Of a stretch of DNA of 64,000 bases, positions 47,838 through 57,650 are shown in pieces. How positions within the stretch are numbered: the first letter of the stretch is position 1; the number at the start of each line of letters is the position of its first letter. Below the pieces are notes generated by a model. The model had not been told where the DNA came from. It was given only the letters and a program-made list of their open reading frames with translations, and searched no databases. Source of the stretch: Pseudomonas gingeri (GTDB taxonomy: Bacteria; Pseudomonadota; Gammaproteobacteria; Pseudomonadales; Pseudomonadaceae); NCBI RefSeq assembly GCF_013385425.1, contig NZ_JACAQA010000005.1:292344-356343 (forward strand), written 5' to 3'. The position numbers and the translations under genes were made by a program.

Positions 47838-48040
47838 CCGTTTCCGTTCCGGTATTGGCGGCGACGATTAAAGTTGTAAGCACCCTACCTACACGGCCAG
47901 GGGTAACGGAACGATTTGTTCTGATTACACCTGACCGCCCGGTAGCCAGTCTGATCTTGTTTTCTGGAGGGGGGCTGGGCCTGTACGCTCGAAAAGTGGT
48001 GGGAAAGATAAGGGATGGAGTTTTATATCAAAAAAAATGA
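47838..48040 (+). pseudogene. Fragment of an exported alpha/beta-hydrolase-like gene
   Basis: Reading from within FPFRYWRR in the shifted frame gives PVLAATIKVVSTLPTRPGVT followed by ERFVLITPDRPVASLILFSG and GGLGLYARKVVGKI. It looks like the end of a signal peptide followed by the first strand and GGxxG oxyanion region of a dienelactone-hydrolase-like protein. It starts without a start codon and ends after about 60 residues. This is inference from memory of similar Pseudomonas proteins. Confidence 0.4.
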
Positions 48041-48142
48041 ATTCAAATAGCAATATTTTGCGTTTGTCAGCCACGTCCAGCGTTGCCAAAATATCGGCCT
48101 GACTCCAACGAATGCTCTTTTTCGTGCCTCCCCCGGTACACC

Positions 48143-48170
48143 GGCTCATTAATATTAATGAGCCTTTTTT
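48143..48170 (+). terminator. Palindromic terminator just ahead of the HPP-CBS gene
   Basis: GGCTCATTAATATTAATGAGCC is a 22-nt perfect palindrome followed by six T. It lies 14 nt before the next ATG, so it either ends the pseudogene transcript or attenuates the following gene. Confidence 0.75.
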
Positions 48171-48184
48171 ATTCAGTGTGAAAA

Positions 48185-49309
48185 ATGATCAAGTCTGCTT
48201 TGTCGGGTTTTTATCCGGCACCCTCGAATACCAAGCCCAGAGAATGGTTGCGCGCATCAGTGGGGGCGTGTGCAGGTGTTCTTGTGACGGCCCTGGTGTG
48301 CCAATACTTCTATGGGCTGGAGCTGACGCTTCATCTTGTAGGGCCCGTCGGCGCATCGGCTGTTTTATTGTTCGCTGTTTCTACGGGCGCGCTGGCTCAG
48401 CCCTGGTCGATCGTCGGCAGTTATTTTGTCGCTACGGTGGCTGCGCTGGTAGCAGTGCCGCTACTCGGTCATTCGTTCCTGAGTGCCAGTGTCGCCGTGG
48501 GATTGGCCATTGGCGGCATGTGCATGCTGCGTTGTCTGCACCCTCCCGGTGGGGCTGTGGCGCTCTGTGTGGTCTTGTCTCAAACCGATTTGGCACCCTT
48601 GGGGCTGCAGGTTTTTTATCCCGTGATGCTGAATGCCGGGGTTCTCTTGGGGTGTGCGCTGGTATTCAACAATCTGACAGGGGTTCGTTACCCTAAAGCC
48701 CATATCAATCCATCGGCAGAGATCAATCACACCAGGGACATCCCGCCGTTCGAGAGGCTAGGTTTTAATAGTGATGACCTGGACGCAGCCCTGGCGGATA
48801 TTGACGGATTTGTTGACGTTACGAGAGAGGATCTGGAAAGTATTATTCGATCCACTGAAAAGCATGCTTTAAGACGGAGCATGGGGGATATTCAAGCTTC
48901 CCATATCATGTCGAGGGACGTGCTGTCAGGGACGCCGGAAACCACTATTAAAGAGGCGGTGCGGATCCTGATGCACCACCACATCAAAACCTTGCCGGTG
49001 TTGAATGAAGAAAAACATATTGTCGGCATTATCAGCCTGACGGATATTATCAAGCACCCGGTAACCCGTCGGAGTCGCGGGTTGTCAGGCGTATTTGGGG
49101 GCAAGAAAAAAACCTTGTTGAAAGACATCATGCATGCCCCCGTGACCTGTGTCACGACAACGGCCCACATGGTTGAGCTGATACCGTTATTATCAAAGCA
49201 GGGTTTGCACTGTATTCCGGTCCTGCAAGATGACGTGTTTGTTGGGGTGATCACACAGACGGACTTGATCGCGGCCTTGCACCGCGATCTGATCGTGCAC
49301 CTGCATTAG
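48185..49309 (+). CDS. HPP-family membrane protein with two CBS domains
   Basis: 374 residues. The N-terminal 170 residues are the four-helix HPP domain (VGACAGVLVTALVCQYFYG, GPVGASAVLLFAVSTGALAQPWSIVGSYFVA, LHPPGGAVALCVVL). The C-terminal half has two CBS motifs (IMSRDVLSGTPETTIKEAVRILMHHHIKTLPVLN and IMHAPVTCVTTTAHMVELIPLLSKQGLHCIPVLQ) that probably bind adenine nucleotides. Some HPP proteins transport nitrite. The stop codon directly abuts the stop of the convergent LysR gene (0-nt spacing). Confidence 0.87.
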   Translation: MIKSALSGFYPAPSNTKPREWLRASVGACAGVLVTALVCQYFYGLELTLHLVGPVGASAVLLFAVSTGALAQPWSIVGSYFVATVAALVAVPLLGHSFLSASVAVGLAIGGMCMLRCLHPPGGAVALCVVLSQTDLAPLGLQVFYPVMLNAGVLLGCALVFNNLTGVRYPKAHINPSAEINHTRDIPPFERLGFNSDDLDAALADIDGFVDVTREDLESIIRSTEKHALRRSMGDIQASHIMSRDVLSGTPETTIKEAVRILMHHHIKTLPVLNEEKHIVGIISLTDIIKHPVTRRSRGLSGVFGGKKKTLLKDIMHAPVTCVTTTAHMVELIPLLSKQGLHCIPVLQDDVFVGVITQTDLIAALHRDLIVHLH

Positions 49310-50179
49310 TCAGATCAGTGGGTCCCAGCGTTGAGACCAATCGCTATCCCGAGTGACAATGTCTTTCAATAGTTTTATGGCAAGCTGCAGTTCGGTTGAT
49401 GATCGGCTACGGGAGTAGACCAGGAAGGTCGGGTAGCTGAATTCTGGCGCTGAGCTGACGCGCTCAAGAATGCCGCTTTCAATATAGGATTGCACGACGC
49501 GGGTCCTGAAGTAGCCGGCCCCGCCATTGTCGAGGATATATTGCAGGGCTACGGGCCCCAGGTTGAAGGAAAGCGCCGCCTTTGCCTTCTCCGGCAGGGC
49601 CGCATCATGGGATTGCCGAAAACCATCGCCCCAATCAATGTAGACATAAGGTTCAGGCTTGGCGATCAGGCGGACCAGTATCAATTTCTCTTCGAGAATC
49701 TGCTCGACCTGCAGGTCGGGCCAGTAGGCCGGTTGATAAACCAGGGCCGCATCTAAAAGGCCGAGCTCCAATTGCCGCAATAGCATTGAGCCGTCCCTGA
49801 TCTCGGTTTTGATGGCATGGGTCGGTATTGATTTCTGGATCTCGCGCACCCAATCCAGAATAAGCGGATTACATAAACTGACTTCGCCACCGATATGCAA
49901 TATTTTATGGAAACCTTCGGGCAGGGGTAAATCCCTGACTGCGGCCTCCCAGGTTTGCACCAACTGGTTGGCATAGACAACGAAGGCTTCCCCGTCCGCG
50001 GTCAGTTTGGCCCCCGCTTTATTGCGCACAAATAACTTGCTGTTGAGGCTGCTTTCCAGCTTTTGCACGCGTGCGGTGATCGCCGTCTGGGTGACATGCA
50101 ATCGCTGCGCGGCGGCAATCAGACTGCCGCATCTGACGATTTCCAGGAAGGTTTTAGCCAGCTCGATATCCATGTTCAT
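49310..50179 (-). CDS. LysR-type transcriptional regulator
   Basis: 289 residues. HTH: LAKTFLEIVRCGSLIAAAQRLHVTQTAITARVQKLESSL. The substrate-binding domain begins near ILHIGGEVSLCNPLI. A second ATG two codons in (MDIELAKTF) is an equally possible start. It converges on the HPP-CBS gene with no gap. Target genes are not evident. Confidence 0.85.
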   Translation of the reverse strand: MNMDIELAKTFLEIVRCGSLIAAAQRLHVTQTAITARVQKLESSLNSKLFVRNKAGAKLTADGEAFVVYANQLVQTWEAAVRDLPLPEGFHKILHIGGEVSLCNPLILDWVREIQKSIPTHAIKTEIRDGSMLLRQLELGLLDAALVYQPAYWPDLQVEQILEEKLILVRLIAKPEPYVYIDWGDGFRQSHDAALPEKAKAALSFNLGPVALQYILDNGGAGYFRTRVVQSYIESGILERVSSAPEFSYPTFLVYSRSRSSTELQLAIKLLKDIVTRDSDWSQRWDPLI

Positions 50180-50715
50180 GCGCCAAAAAATACGTTATGG
50201 AGCCACGCGGGGCGGGCCTTGTAAAGGTTGGCCAGAGGGCGGTTTGCCGATCGCTGGCGTGTGCTCGCCAGAGCATGTTGCCCGCTGGAGAAGGGGCGTT
50301 CATTTCGGACAATCCCGCTGCTCGATCTGGGCTTCGAACCAACTCAAGACCGCCTTGAGTAATTGCATGGACTTGACCACCCATTTGCATTCGACTTGAC
50401 CAGTCGTTTGCATTCGACTTGACCAGTGCACATGAGCTCCATGACTGGCTAGACTCGACCTAAAGCAAACGGTGGCGACAGGCAAAAATCGGCCAGAAGC
50501 AGTCATTCCGAGGCGTACGAAACTAGTACCGATTCAAAATTGATGAGTGATCCATGGCGGTACACCCGCCCACAGAGCCGTGACACCTGCGACTCATTAC
50601 CCAAATTTTTTACTCGCTGGACTTCGTATGGATGGTTTCCATCCTCAGCGCTTGGGATCTCGCGTGACTGGAGCGCGCGCTGTGTCTGACAGCCCAAAAT
50701 TGAATGCTTGAGAAC
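50180..50715. other. Non-coding stretch with 23-bp tandem repeats
   Basis: 536 nt without a convincing gene. It contains the tandem units at 50370-50436 (separate entry) and short fragments that look like degraded reading frames on the minus strand. It lies exactly between host-like genes and the fluoride island, so it may be the scar of an insertion. Confidence 0.5.
50370..50436. repeat. 23-bp tandem repeat, nearly three units
   Basis: Units at 50370-50392, 50393-50415 and 50416-50436 each begin GACTTGACCA; the first two end TTTGCATTC. Multiple short direct repeats of this size are found at the ends of some insertion sequences, for example IS21-type elements. No transposase remains next to it, so an IS-end remnant is only a suggestion. 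Confidence 0.7.
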
Positions 50716-51141
50716 CTACGGCTTTTTGGCGATGACCAGCAGCCCTGCTACGATCAGACCTGCACCGGCGATCATGCGAACTGTGATGACCTCTCGAAGC
50801 ACCAGACCGGCGAGCAGCATGGCAACGACCACGCTACCTTTATCGATCAGTGCCACGGTGGCGACATCCCCGACCTTGAGTGCCTTGTAGTAGAAGATCC
50901 ACGACAAGGCAGTGGTAACGCCAGACAGTCCTAGCCAATACAGATTTCGGCTTGTGATGCTGGTCACTTCCTGTGTCGGAACAGCCCAGGCTGCGAATAC
51001 GAGTACAAAGGCACACACGAACAGGGTGCGAACTGTTAGACCAAGCTCAGCTGAAATCCCTGCGAGTCCCATCTTGGCGATCACAGAAGTAAACCCGGCA
51101 AAAAACATTGAGATGAAGGCATAAGCCACCCATTTTTCCAT
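50716..51141 (-). CDS. Half-size EamA/DMT-family transporter
   Basis: 141 residues from ATG at 51141 (MEKWVAYAFISMFFAGFTSVIAKMGL). Five hydrophobic segments form a single EamA unit, as in COG2510, rather than the usual ten-helix double unit, so it presumably dimerises. It is the last gene of the leftward fluoride cluster (110 nt after the pyrophosphatase). Substrate unknown; such half-transporters occur beside enolase/pyrophosphatase genes and could move a metabolite affected by fluoride. Confidence 0.78.
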   Translation of the reverse strand: MEKWVAYAFISMFFAGFTSVIAKMGLAGISAELGLTVRTLFVCAFVLVFAAWAVPTQEVTSITSRNLYWLGLSGVTTALSWIFYYKALKVGDVATVALIDKGSVVVAMLLAGLVLREVITVRMIAGAGLIVAGLLVIAKKP

Positions 51142-51250
51142 GCGAGTGTTTCCCTGAACATTTGATGTTGCGAGCGACTGAGAGGCCAATCGCAAATCAC
51201 TTGCCCCTCAGTACCTACTCCCGGCTGACGCAGTCAATTTGGCGGATGAC

Positions 51251-51781
51251 TTATTTCGGAATGTACGCCGCGACCGACTTGCGAATCTCTTCCCGCGCTT
51301 CGTCCGCGCTCCCCCAACGGCCCATCTTCACCCACTTGCCCGGCTCCAATGCCTTGTAGTTTTCGAAGAAGTGCTGGATCTGTGCGAGGAGTAACGCAGG
51401 GAGGTCTGAGCATTCCTTGACGTCGCTGTACATCGAGCTGAGTTTTTCATGAGGTACTGCGATCACTTTGGCATCCGCTCCGGCTTCGTCAGTCATGTAC
51501 ATCACACCAACCGGGCGACTGCGGATGACAACGCCAGGCGATACCGGGTAAGGGCAAATCACCAGAACGTCGAGAGGATCGCCGTCATCGCTCAGCGTAT
51601 TTGGAATGAACCCGTAGTTGGCCGGGTAGAACATCGGCGTACTGAGGAAGCGGTCGACGAAAATCTGCCCGCTTGGCTTGTCCACCTCGTACTTGATCGG
51701 AGAGTGGTTTGCGGGAATCTCGATAACGGTGAAAAAGTCATCGGGGATGGCGTTACCAGCTGGAATGTCCGTGTAGCTCAT
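51251..51781 (-). CDS. ppa: Family I inorganic pyrophosphatase (fluoride-island copy)
   Basis: 176 residues from the second ATG (51781), with GGAG eight nt ahead; the ATG at 51787 is only 2 nt from it. The signature DGDPLDVLV plus [26 protein letters not shown] are the Mg-binding core. Soluble enzyme converting PPi to two Pi. Fluoride strongly inhibits family I enzymes, so an extra copy in a fluoride cluster probably restores activity. A housekeeping copy is expected elsewhere. Confidence 0.92.
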   Translation of the reverse strand: MSYTDIPAGNAIPDDFFTVIEIPANHSPIKYEVDKPSGQIFVDRFLSTPMFYPANYGFIPNTLSDDGDPLDVLVICPYPVSPGVVIRSRPVGVMYMTDEAGADAKVIAVPHEKLSSMYSDVKECSDLPALLLAQIQHFFENYKALEPGKWVKMGRWGSADEAREEIRKSVAAYIPK

Positions 51782-51886
51782 GCTCATATCTCCAAGCTTC
51801 TATGAAAGGCTAAGGCCGCTGACGTTTTTGCCAACGGATACACGTGATTCGATTTTTTTCGCTGACCAAACCAACAGATTTACCGG

Positions 51887-52093
51887 CTATAAGACGAATG
51901 ACTTTCTGATCGCATCCAAGTCAGTCCAAGGTTGCAAAAATTGCGAGCTGACCTCACCACAGCCTGAGCCGTGGGCGAACGGTTGATGACTCAATGTCTC
52001 GGGCTGCTGCGCCGCGCACTTTCGACAAATGACAATGCCGCTCTGGATTCTCCATCTCTTGTTCCAGTCGACTAGCTTCTCTGACGGGGTCAT
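51887..52093 (-). CDS. Small CxxC protein between eno and ppa
   Basis: 68 residues. ATG at 52093 with GAGAG about 7 nt upstream. MTPSEKLVDWNKRWRIQSGI then VICRKCAAQQPET...HGSGC suggests a small zinc-ribbon-like fold with three cysteines and two histidines. It fits snugly between eno and ppa on the same strand. No named family; codon use like its neighbours. Confidence 0.5.
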   Translation of the reverse strand: MTPSEKLVDWNKRWRIQSGIVICRKCAAQQPETLSHQPFAHGSGCGEVSSQFLQPWTDLDAIRKSFVL

Positions 52094-52138
52094 TACGTAT
52101 CTCTCGTTTCAAACTGGTTGGCCTCAAATCGGTGGATA

Positions 52139-53452
<1,314 letters not shown>

Positions 53453-53495
53453 TCATTAACCACGTGAATCCGTTGAGAGACCTCTATGTCGGACG

Positions 53496-53837
53496 TCAGC
53501 TCTCCATGAGTATCCTGAACAGCTGCACTGCCGACACCGCAATTGCGGGAACCAAGAAGCCTCCAATAATTAGTTCAGGAATCTCTCCCACCAAGGGCAT
53601 GAACTGCCCTTCCTTTGCCATCTGGAAAAGCTCCAGCATTTGGTTTGACGCAACCATCACGGAGCAGCAGTACGCAGTCTGGGCTTGTAGCCTGGCCCGC
53701 CTTTGATTGAGCAGATGAAAGGTCAGCAACGACACGCCAATGCTTACGATGAACAGCACGGCGAATTCATAGACTGATCCTGTAAAAAACTTACCCATCA
53801 CAAGCCCGAATACGCTGCTCAGCATCACTGAGCTCAT
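53496..53837 (-). CDS. Small membrane protein of the fluoride island, 113 aa
   Basis: Hydrophobic segments GSVYEFAVLFIVSIGVSLLTFHLL and ELIIGGFLVPAIAVSAVQLF are separated by a soluble, Gln/Ala-rich stretch (QRRARLQAQTAYCCSVMVASNQMLELF). No known family recognised. It lies between eno and the 88-aa gene on the operon strand. Confidence 0.6.
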   Translation of the reverse strand: MSSVMLSSVFGLVMGKFFTGSVYEFAVLFIVSIGVSLLTFHLLNQRRARLQAQTAYCCSVMVASNQMLELFQMAKEGQFMPLVGEIPELIIGGFLVPAIAVSAVQLFRILMES

Positions 53838-53940
53838 GTGGTCTCCTAATTTTCTAAAGTGGTTTTTATGAGCCGACGTCGGTGAGTTCCATTTCGCAAT
53901 CTCATCTTTGGATTACCCACCGCCATCGCGCTCATTACGC

Positions 53941-54207
53941 TCAACGTTGCTGTGCTCTCAGCTCGTAGCCCGGCACGCAGGTGTGGGCTAAGTCGGCCTT
54001 GCAGGACTTCTCACTGGGCATGCGCATCGTTACTAAGGCGCCTTCGAGGGAGGTCACGATGTACCACCCCTCGCTGGAGACCCTTTGGCTGCCTGCAATC
54101 CCCGCCAGAAAAATTGACCAAAAAATCAGTCCTACGAGGAGCGGCCTGTTGGTACGAGCCCAGCCAGCGGGAGCAGGTTGTGGACGCAGGTTATAAACTC
54201 GGTACAT
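53941..54207 (-). CDS. Small membrane-anchored protein of the fluoride island, 88 aa
   Basis: MYRVYNLRPQPAPAGWARTNRPLLVGLIFWSIFLAGIAGS: one membrane segment after a basic, proline-rich head, then a periplasmic tail with two cysteines (KSCKADLAHTCVPGYELRAQQR) that could pair. No family recognised. It lies 41 nt after the DUF190 gene on the same strand. Confidence 0.6.
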   Translation of the reverse strand: MYRVYNLRPQPAPAGWARTNRPLLVGLIFWSIFLAGIAGSQRVSSEGWYIVTSLEGALVTMRMPSEKSCKADLAHTCVPGYELRAQQR

Positions 54208-54248
54208 GGCGTTTATCCTTTTTTGTTAGCTGTCCAAAACGGTGTGTT

Positions 54249-54572
54249 TTAGTTTTCCGCTTGGCCGACTCGACCGTACTCAATGGGCAATTTGATATAG
54301 CTCAGCGAAAACGACTCCTTGGCTAATGCCTCCAGCAACTTGTCGCACCCAGGTTCATCAGTGGATATCGTCACCGTGACGGGATGATCGGCACCGCTGA
54401 GGAAATGTGCGGTATGCAAATGTCCCAAATGATCCAACCCCTCCGTACCGCTCACTAACGTCGCACCCAGCACACCCTCTCGCTTGGCGAACTCGACCAA
54501 CCACTCTCCCAGTGGAAGGTGCTGGTAGTTGGTACTCTGCTCAGTGAAAAACGTCAGTTGAAAGCCATTCAT
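54249..54572 (-). CDS. DUF190 family protein (second copy in the island)
   Basis: 107 residues from ATG at 54572 with AGAGGA 8 nt upstream. MNGFQLTFFTEQSTNYQHLPLGEWLVEFAKREGVLGATLVSGTEGLDHLGHLHTAHFL is the PII-like ferredoxin fold of DUF190. The family is found beside CrcB and CLC-F genes and probably binds a small ligand to tune transport. It shares length and pattern with the copy at 56614. Confidence 0.87.
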   Translation of the reverse strand: MNGFQLTFFTEQSTNYQHLPLGEWLVEFAKREGVLGATLVSGTEGLDHLGHLHTAHFLSGADHPVTVTISTDEPGCDKLLEALAKESFSLSYIKLPIEYGRVGQAEN

Positions 54573-54655
54573 GGCAACATCCTCTAATGTGGCGAGACCG
54601 ACCAACGCCTGGTCGGCCAAGCCTCTTCATTTGCGAACTGTTTCTTAGAACTGAA

Positions 54656-55021
54656 TTACAAGGCCTCACTGAGCGGTAACTCGCATAAGAGAAGAACTGC
54701 TCGCACCTTGCACAACTCGTCAGCGTGGTCGCGCAGGAAGGTGCGCAGCTTGCCCTCTGTATCCAGCAATTCCAGACACTGGGGATGATTCATATCACCA
54801 AGCTCCGGGTGATGATGGGAAATGCGATGTCCCGGCAAATAACCTGCAGAAATCGGTTTGAGCATGACCTGCTCAATCTTGGCTTTTTGCGCGACGTTAA
54901 GAAGGTGTTGGGCAAGCGCGGGCGCACTTAGGTGATGCCAGAAATTTGTAACTCGAGCCCGACTAGCGCCAGGGAAATAGAGCTGCAAAGCTGTCAGGCG
55001 ATCTTGGCGATGTTCGGTCAT
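54656..55021 (-). CDS. Divergent DUF190/PII-like protein
   Basis: 121 residues overlapping the CLC-F gene by 4 nt (ATGA). The spacing of LTALQLYFPGASRARVTNFWHHLSAPALAQHLLNVAQKAKIEQVMLKPISAGYLPGHRISHHHPEL and CLELLDTEGKLRTFLRDHADELC matches a DUF190 fold, but with an insert carrying three consecutive histidines. The His cluster suggests metal binding. Assignment is by fold pattern and position, not by a clear family motif. Confidence 0.6.
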   Translation of the reverse strand: MTEHRQDRLTALQLYFPGASRARVTNFWHHLSAPALAQHLLNVAQKAKIEQVMLKPISAGYLPGHRISHHHPELGDMNHPQCLELLDTEGKLRTFLRDHADELCKVRAVLLLCELPLSEAL

Positions 55022-56364
55022 TTCTCTTCCCCCATAAGAGCCACTTTCCGCTCGCTAGCGGATTCAGTTTGAGCATGAAATTGCTTGATATCAGAGAGCC
55101 GAATCTCGTCCGGAAGAGGACGGTGATGCTTGCTGTGACCGACGCGCTGGGCGTGATAGATCCCGGTATGTCCGGATACGAGATAACTGGCGATACAGGC
55201 AATGGCTGCAAGCGGAGCAATTTCGGGCCCGAAGAGCTCCATGGCCATGACGATGGTTGCCAGTGGTGTATTAGCTGCACCGGCAAAGACGGCGACAAAG
55301 CCGATACCAGCCAGCATGCCGAAGGGAAGGTGCAAGAGGGGAGCCAGCGCATTCCCCAAAGTGGCGCCGATGTAAAACAGCGGAGTGACTTCGCCGCCCT
55401 TGAATCCAGTACCCAGGGAGACAACGGTGAACACCATTTTTTCGAGCCAATCCCACGGAGCCATTGGCATTTGAAAGGATTGGACGATGCTCGGAATGCC
55501 CAGTCCGATGTACTTATCGACGTCGATGTAATGGTTACTACCGAGCCCCCACACTGCGACTGCGATCAGCAGGCCACCGGCGAAGGGTCTTAATGGTGAA
55601 TAGGTGATAAGCCGCTTAACGAAGGCCCCGAGCTTGTGGGTCGCTGTCGCGAATAGCAGGCCTGTAAGGCCGAAGACAATCCCAGCGGCTACCACAGCCA
55701 TAACGCTCCAGAGCTGCACCGGCACCACTTCGCCAATGACGTAATGTGTGTGAACCACTCCCCAGGCTTGTCCCACCTGGTCAGCAACGATCGCCGCAAC
55801 CACACAAGGGAAAAGCGCGTCGTAACGCATACGTCCAATGGCCAACACTTCAAGTCCAAACAAAGCTCCAGCGAGGGGGGTGCCGAAGACGGACGCAAAA
55901 CCAGCGCTGATGCCAGCCATCAGAATCACCCGACGGTCTTCGCGGCGTAGACGGAAGACATGCGTCAGTTGATCGGCAAGGGCGCCGCCCATCTGCACCG
56001 CCGTACCCTCACGTCCCACAGATGCACCGAAGAGGTGGGAAACCACGGTTCCGATCAGCACCATCGGCACCATGCGCAAAGGCACTATCTTCTTAGGATC
56101 ATGGATCTCATCGATGATCAGGTTGTTTCCGGCATCAACGGGTTTGCCTATCAAGTGATACGCAAGTCCCACGGCGAAGCCAGCCACTGGCAGGAGCCAG
56201 ATCACCCAAGGATGGGTTTCTCGCCACTGGGTGGCATGATCCAAGGAAAGGAGGAATAACGCAGAAGCAGAGCCTGCCAAAAGAGCTACTAGGCCAGCGA
56301 GCGCAAGCCATTTCGCTATATAGGGCAGTAAGTCGAGTTGTTCAGGTCGTCGAAATTTAGACAT
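55018..56364 (-). CDS. eriC: CLC-F type fluoride/proton antiporter (EriC-F)
   Basis: 448 residues from ATG at 56364 (MSKFRRPEQLDLLPYIAKW); a TTG start at 56400 is possible but less likely. CLC fold with GASVGREGTAVQMGGAL in place of the chloride-type GSGIP/GREGP motifs, and GTGFKGGEVTPLFYIGATLGNAL, both typical of fluoride-selective CLCs. It expels fluoride by proton antiport. A fluoride riboswitch lies upstream. Confidence 0.92.
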   Translation of the reverse strand: MSKFRRPEQLDLLPYIAKWLALAGLVALLAGSASALFLLSLDHATQWRETHPWVIWLLPVAGFAVGLAYHLIGKPVDAGNNLIIDEIHDPKKIVPLRMVPMVLIGTVVSHLFGASVGREGTAVQMGGALADQLTHVFRLRREDRRVILMAGISAGFASVFGTPLAGALFGLEVLAIGRMRYDALFPCVVAAIVADQVGQAWGVVHTHYVIGEVVPVQLWSVMAVVAAGIVFGLTGLLFATATHKLGAFVKRLITYSPLRPFAGGLLIAVAVWGLGSNHYIDVDKYIGLGIPSIVQSFQMPMAPWDWLEKMVFTVVSLGTGFKGGEVTPLFYIGATLGNALAPLLHLPFGMLAGIGFVAVFAGAANTPLATIVMAMELFGPEIAPLAAIACIASYLVSGHTGIYHAQRVGHSKHHRPLPDEIRLSDIKQFHAQTESASERKVALMGEEK

Positions 56365-56421
56365 TTGGCCAGCCACAAAAATGTAAGTGGGCCTGACCAA
56401 AAAGGGATTCTGAGCGCGAAC

Positions 56422-56508
56422 GCCTACAGACCTGGTTTGATCAGGTTTCTGTAGGCATCATCAGCTGCTACGGGCGCAGCGGTTGGTTAATGGAGGAATG
56501 CCATCTCC
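56422..56508 (-). promoter_or_regulatory. Fluoride (crcB) riboswitch upstream of the CLC-F operon
   Basis: Minus-strand aptamer 56508-56449: GGAGATGGCATTCCTCC, an AACCGC loop, and CTGATGATGCCTACAG, the conserved crcB-motif elements. GCCTACAG of the aptamer 3' side (56449-56456) can instead pair with CTGTAGGC at 56422-56429, with an inner CCTG/CAGG stem. That makes an alternative hairpin before the gene. No T-run follows, so control may be translational or by another route. Confidence 0.93.
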
Positions 56509-56613
56509 AATCCGTCGATCTTATCTAGCTCCGCTCAAAATGTAAAATCATGTTACGGAGCTATTAAACACAGGAAGATTTCCTGAAGCCTTGCCTGGTA
56601 AAAGGATGCCGGA

Positions 56614-56937
56614 CTAGGTGGTTTTTTTGCCGACGAAGCCCATTTCAATTGGAGTCTTTATGTAAAACACCGAGATTTCCTCAAGCTCCAATTGCTTGAA
56701 CAACCGTTCAGACTCGTCCTCGGTGATAGCCATGCGAATCTCGGTAGGCTGATCCGCTAGTTCAAAAAAATGCGAGGAGTGGAGCCGACCGGTATGCCCA
56801 AAACCCTCGATACCCGTAGATAGGGTCGCACCACGTAGTCCCATTTCTTTCGCCAAATCTACGATCCAGTCGCCGAGCATCTTTCCCTGATAACGACGGT
56901 TCTGTTGGGTAAAGAAAATCACCAGAAAACCTTTCAT
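56614..56937 (-). CDS. DUF190 family protein (crcB partner)
   Basis: 107 residues from ATG at 56937, 7 nt after GAGGAG; an ATG 6 nt earlier would abut that site. MKGFLVIFFTQQNRRYQGKMLGDWIVDLAKEMGLRGATLSTGIEGFGHTGRLHSSHFF is the DUF190 signature. It starts just after the CrcB stop codon and shares its transcript. Likely a PII-like regulatory partner of the fluoride channel. Confidence 0.88.
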   Translation of the reverse strand: MKGFLVIFFTQQNRRYQGKMLGDWIVDLAKEMGLRGATLSTGIEGFGHTGRLHSSHFFELADQPTEIRMAITEDESERLFKQLELEEISVFYIKTPIEMGFVGKKTT

Positions 56938-56947
56938 TTCCATCTCC

Positions 56948-57331
56948 TCAACGCGTGCCAATCATTTGATAGGACAGAAGCCCGGCAGCCGTCATCGCCA
57001 GCGAGCCCACGACGTGCAATGAAACCGAACCAAGCGCCCACAGCAGCCTGCCTTCCTGGATCAGGGCAACTGTTTCTGCCGAAAAGGTAGAAAAGGTGGT
57101 AAGTCCGCCACAGAATCCCGTGATGATCAGCAGACGCCACTCAGGACTCAGGGTGGGGGATGCGGCTAAAAACGCGATAGCTAGGCCAATGATGTAGCCC
57201 CCAACCATGTTCGCAACCACTGTGCCTGGGGGAATCGTAGGAAACAGAGCGTTTAGCTTCATGCCCAAGAGCCAGCGCAACCAGGCACCAAGTGACGCGC
57301 CAACGGCGATAATTACAAGTGATTTCAGCAT
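56948..57331 (-). CDS. crcB: CrcB/Fluc fluoride channel
   Basis: 127 residues, four membrane segments. [13 protein letters not shown] in helix 1, and the conserved [15 protein letters not shown] (Phe-box and sodium site) in helix 3. It works as an antiparallel dimer that lets cytoplasmic fluoride leave. A fluoride riboswitch lies upstream. It is a dedicated copy beside the CLC-F gene, giving two independent exporters. Confidence 0.93.
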   Translation of the reverse strand: MLKSLVIIAVGASLGAWLRWLLGMKLNALFPTIPPGTVVANMVGGYIIGLAIAFLAASPTLSPEWRLLIITGFCGGLTTFSTFSAETVALIQEGRLLWALGSVSLHVVGSLAMTAAGLLSYQMIGTR

Positions 57332-57650
57332 GGTGGGCTCACCCCGTCAGACCTAGGCCAAACAGCTCGCAGGTAAGCACAACAAGGGAGTGGCGACTGT
57401 GGTAGTAGGATCATAATCCTGTCCTAGATTGGGGACAGGAGGCGGATACACCTACGCACCCTGTCCAGGGTTCACGTAGGCATCATCAGCACGAAGGCGG
57501 TTAAAGGAGGAATGCCATCTCCTGATTACAATCTAGCAGCAAAATTGCGAAACGCGGCATCTCATGACTAACCACGTTCGACCCATTTCAGCCAATGTTG
57601 ACCGGCGGCAATGGGTCGCTTTCTGCCTCTCGCAACGGGCAGAAATCGGC
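57332..57650. other. crcB leader and sequence up to the first MITE-like element
   Basis: No gene. It holds the second fluoride riboswitch with its hairpins (57418-57522) and then a stretch with imperfect CTTTCTGCC/GGCAGAAA repeats (57619-57645) into which the MITE-like element appears to be set. From 57830 to 58082 nothing coding is seen. Confidence 0.6.
57418..57522 (-). promoter_or_regulatory. Fluoride (crcB) riboswitch upstream of crcB
   Basis: Minus-strand aptamer 57522-57474: GGAGATGGCATTCCTCC, AACCGCC, GCTGATGATGCCTACG. The aptamer tail CCTACG pairs alternatively with CGTAGG through a CCCTG/CAGGG inner stem (57451-57480). A second hairpin CCTGTCC/GGACAGG follows at 57418-57439. Architecture equals the riboswitch at 56422-56508. 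Confidence 0.93.

Noticed and set aside
50300..50697. Short minus-strand frames upstream of the fluoride island
   Set aside because: Short, no ribosome sites, no recognisable family; could be degraded IS or gene fragments but cannot be supported.
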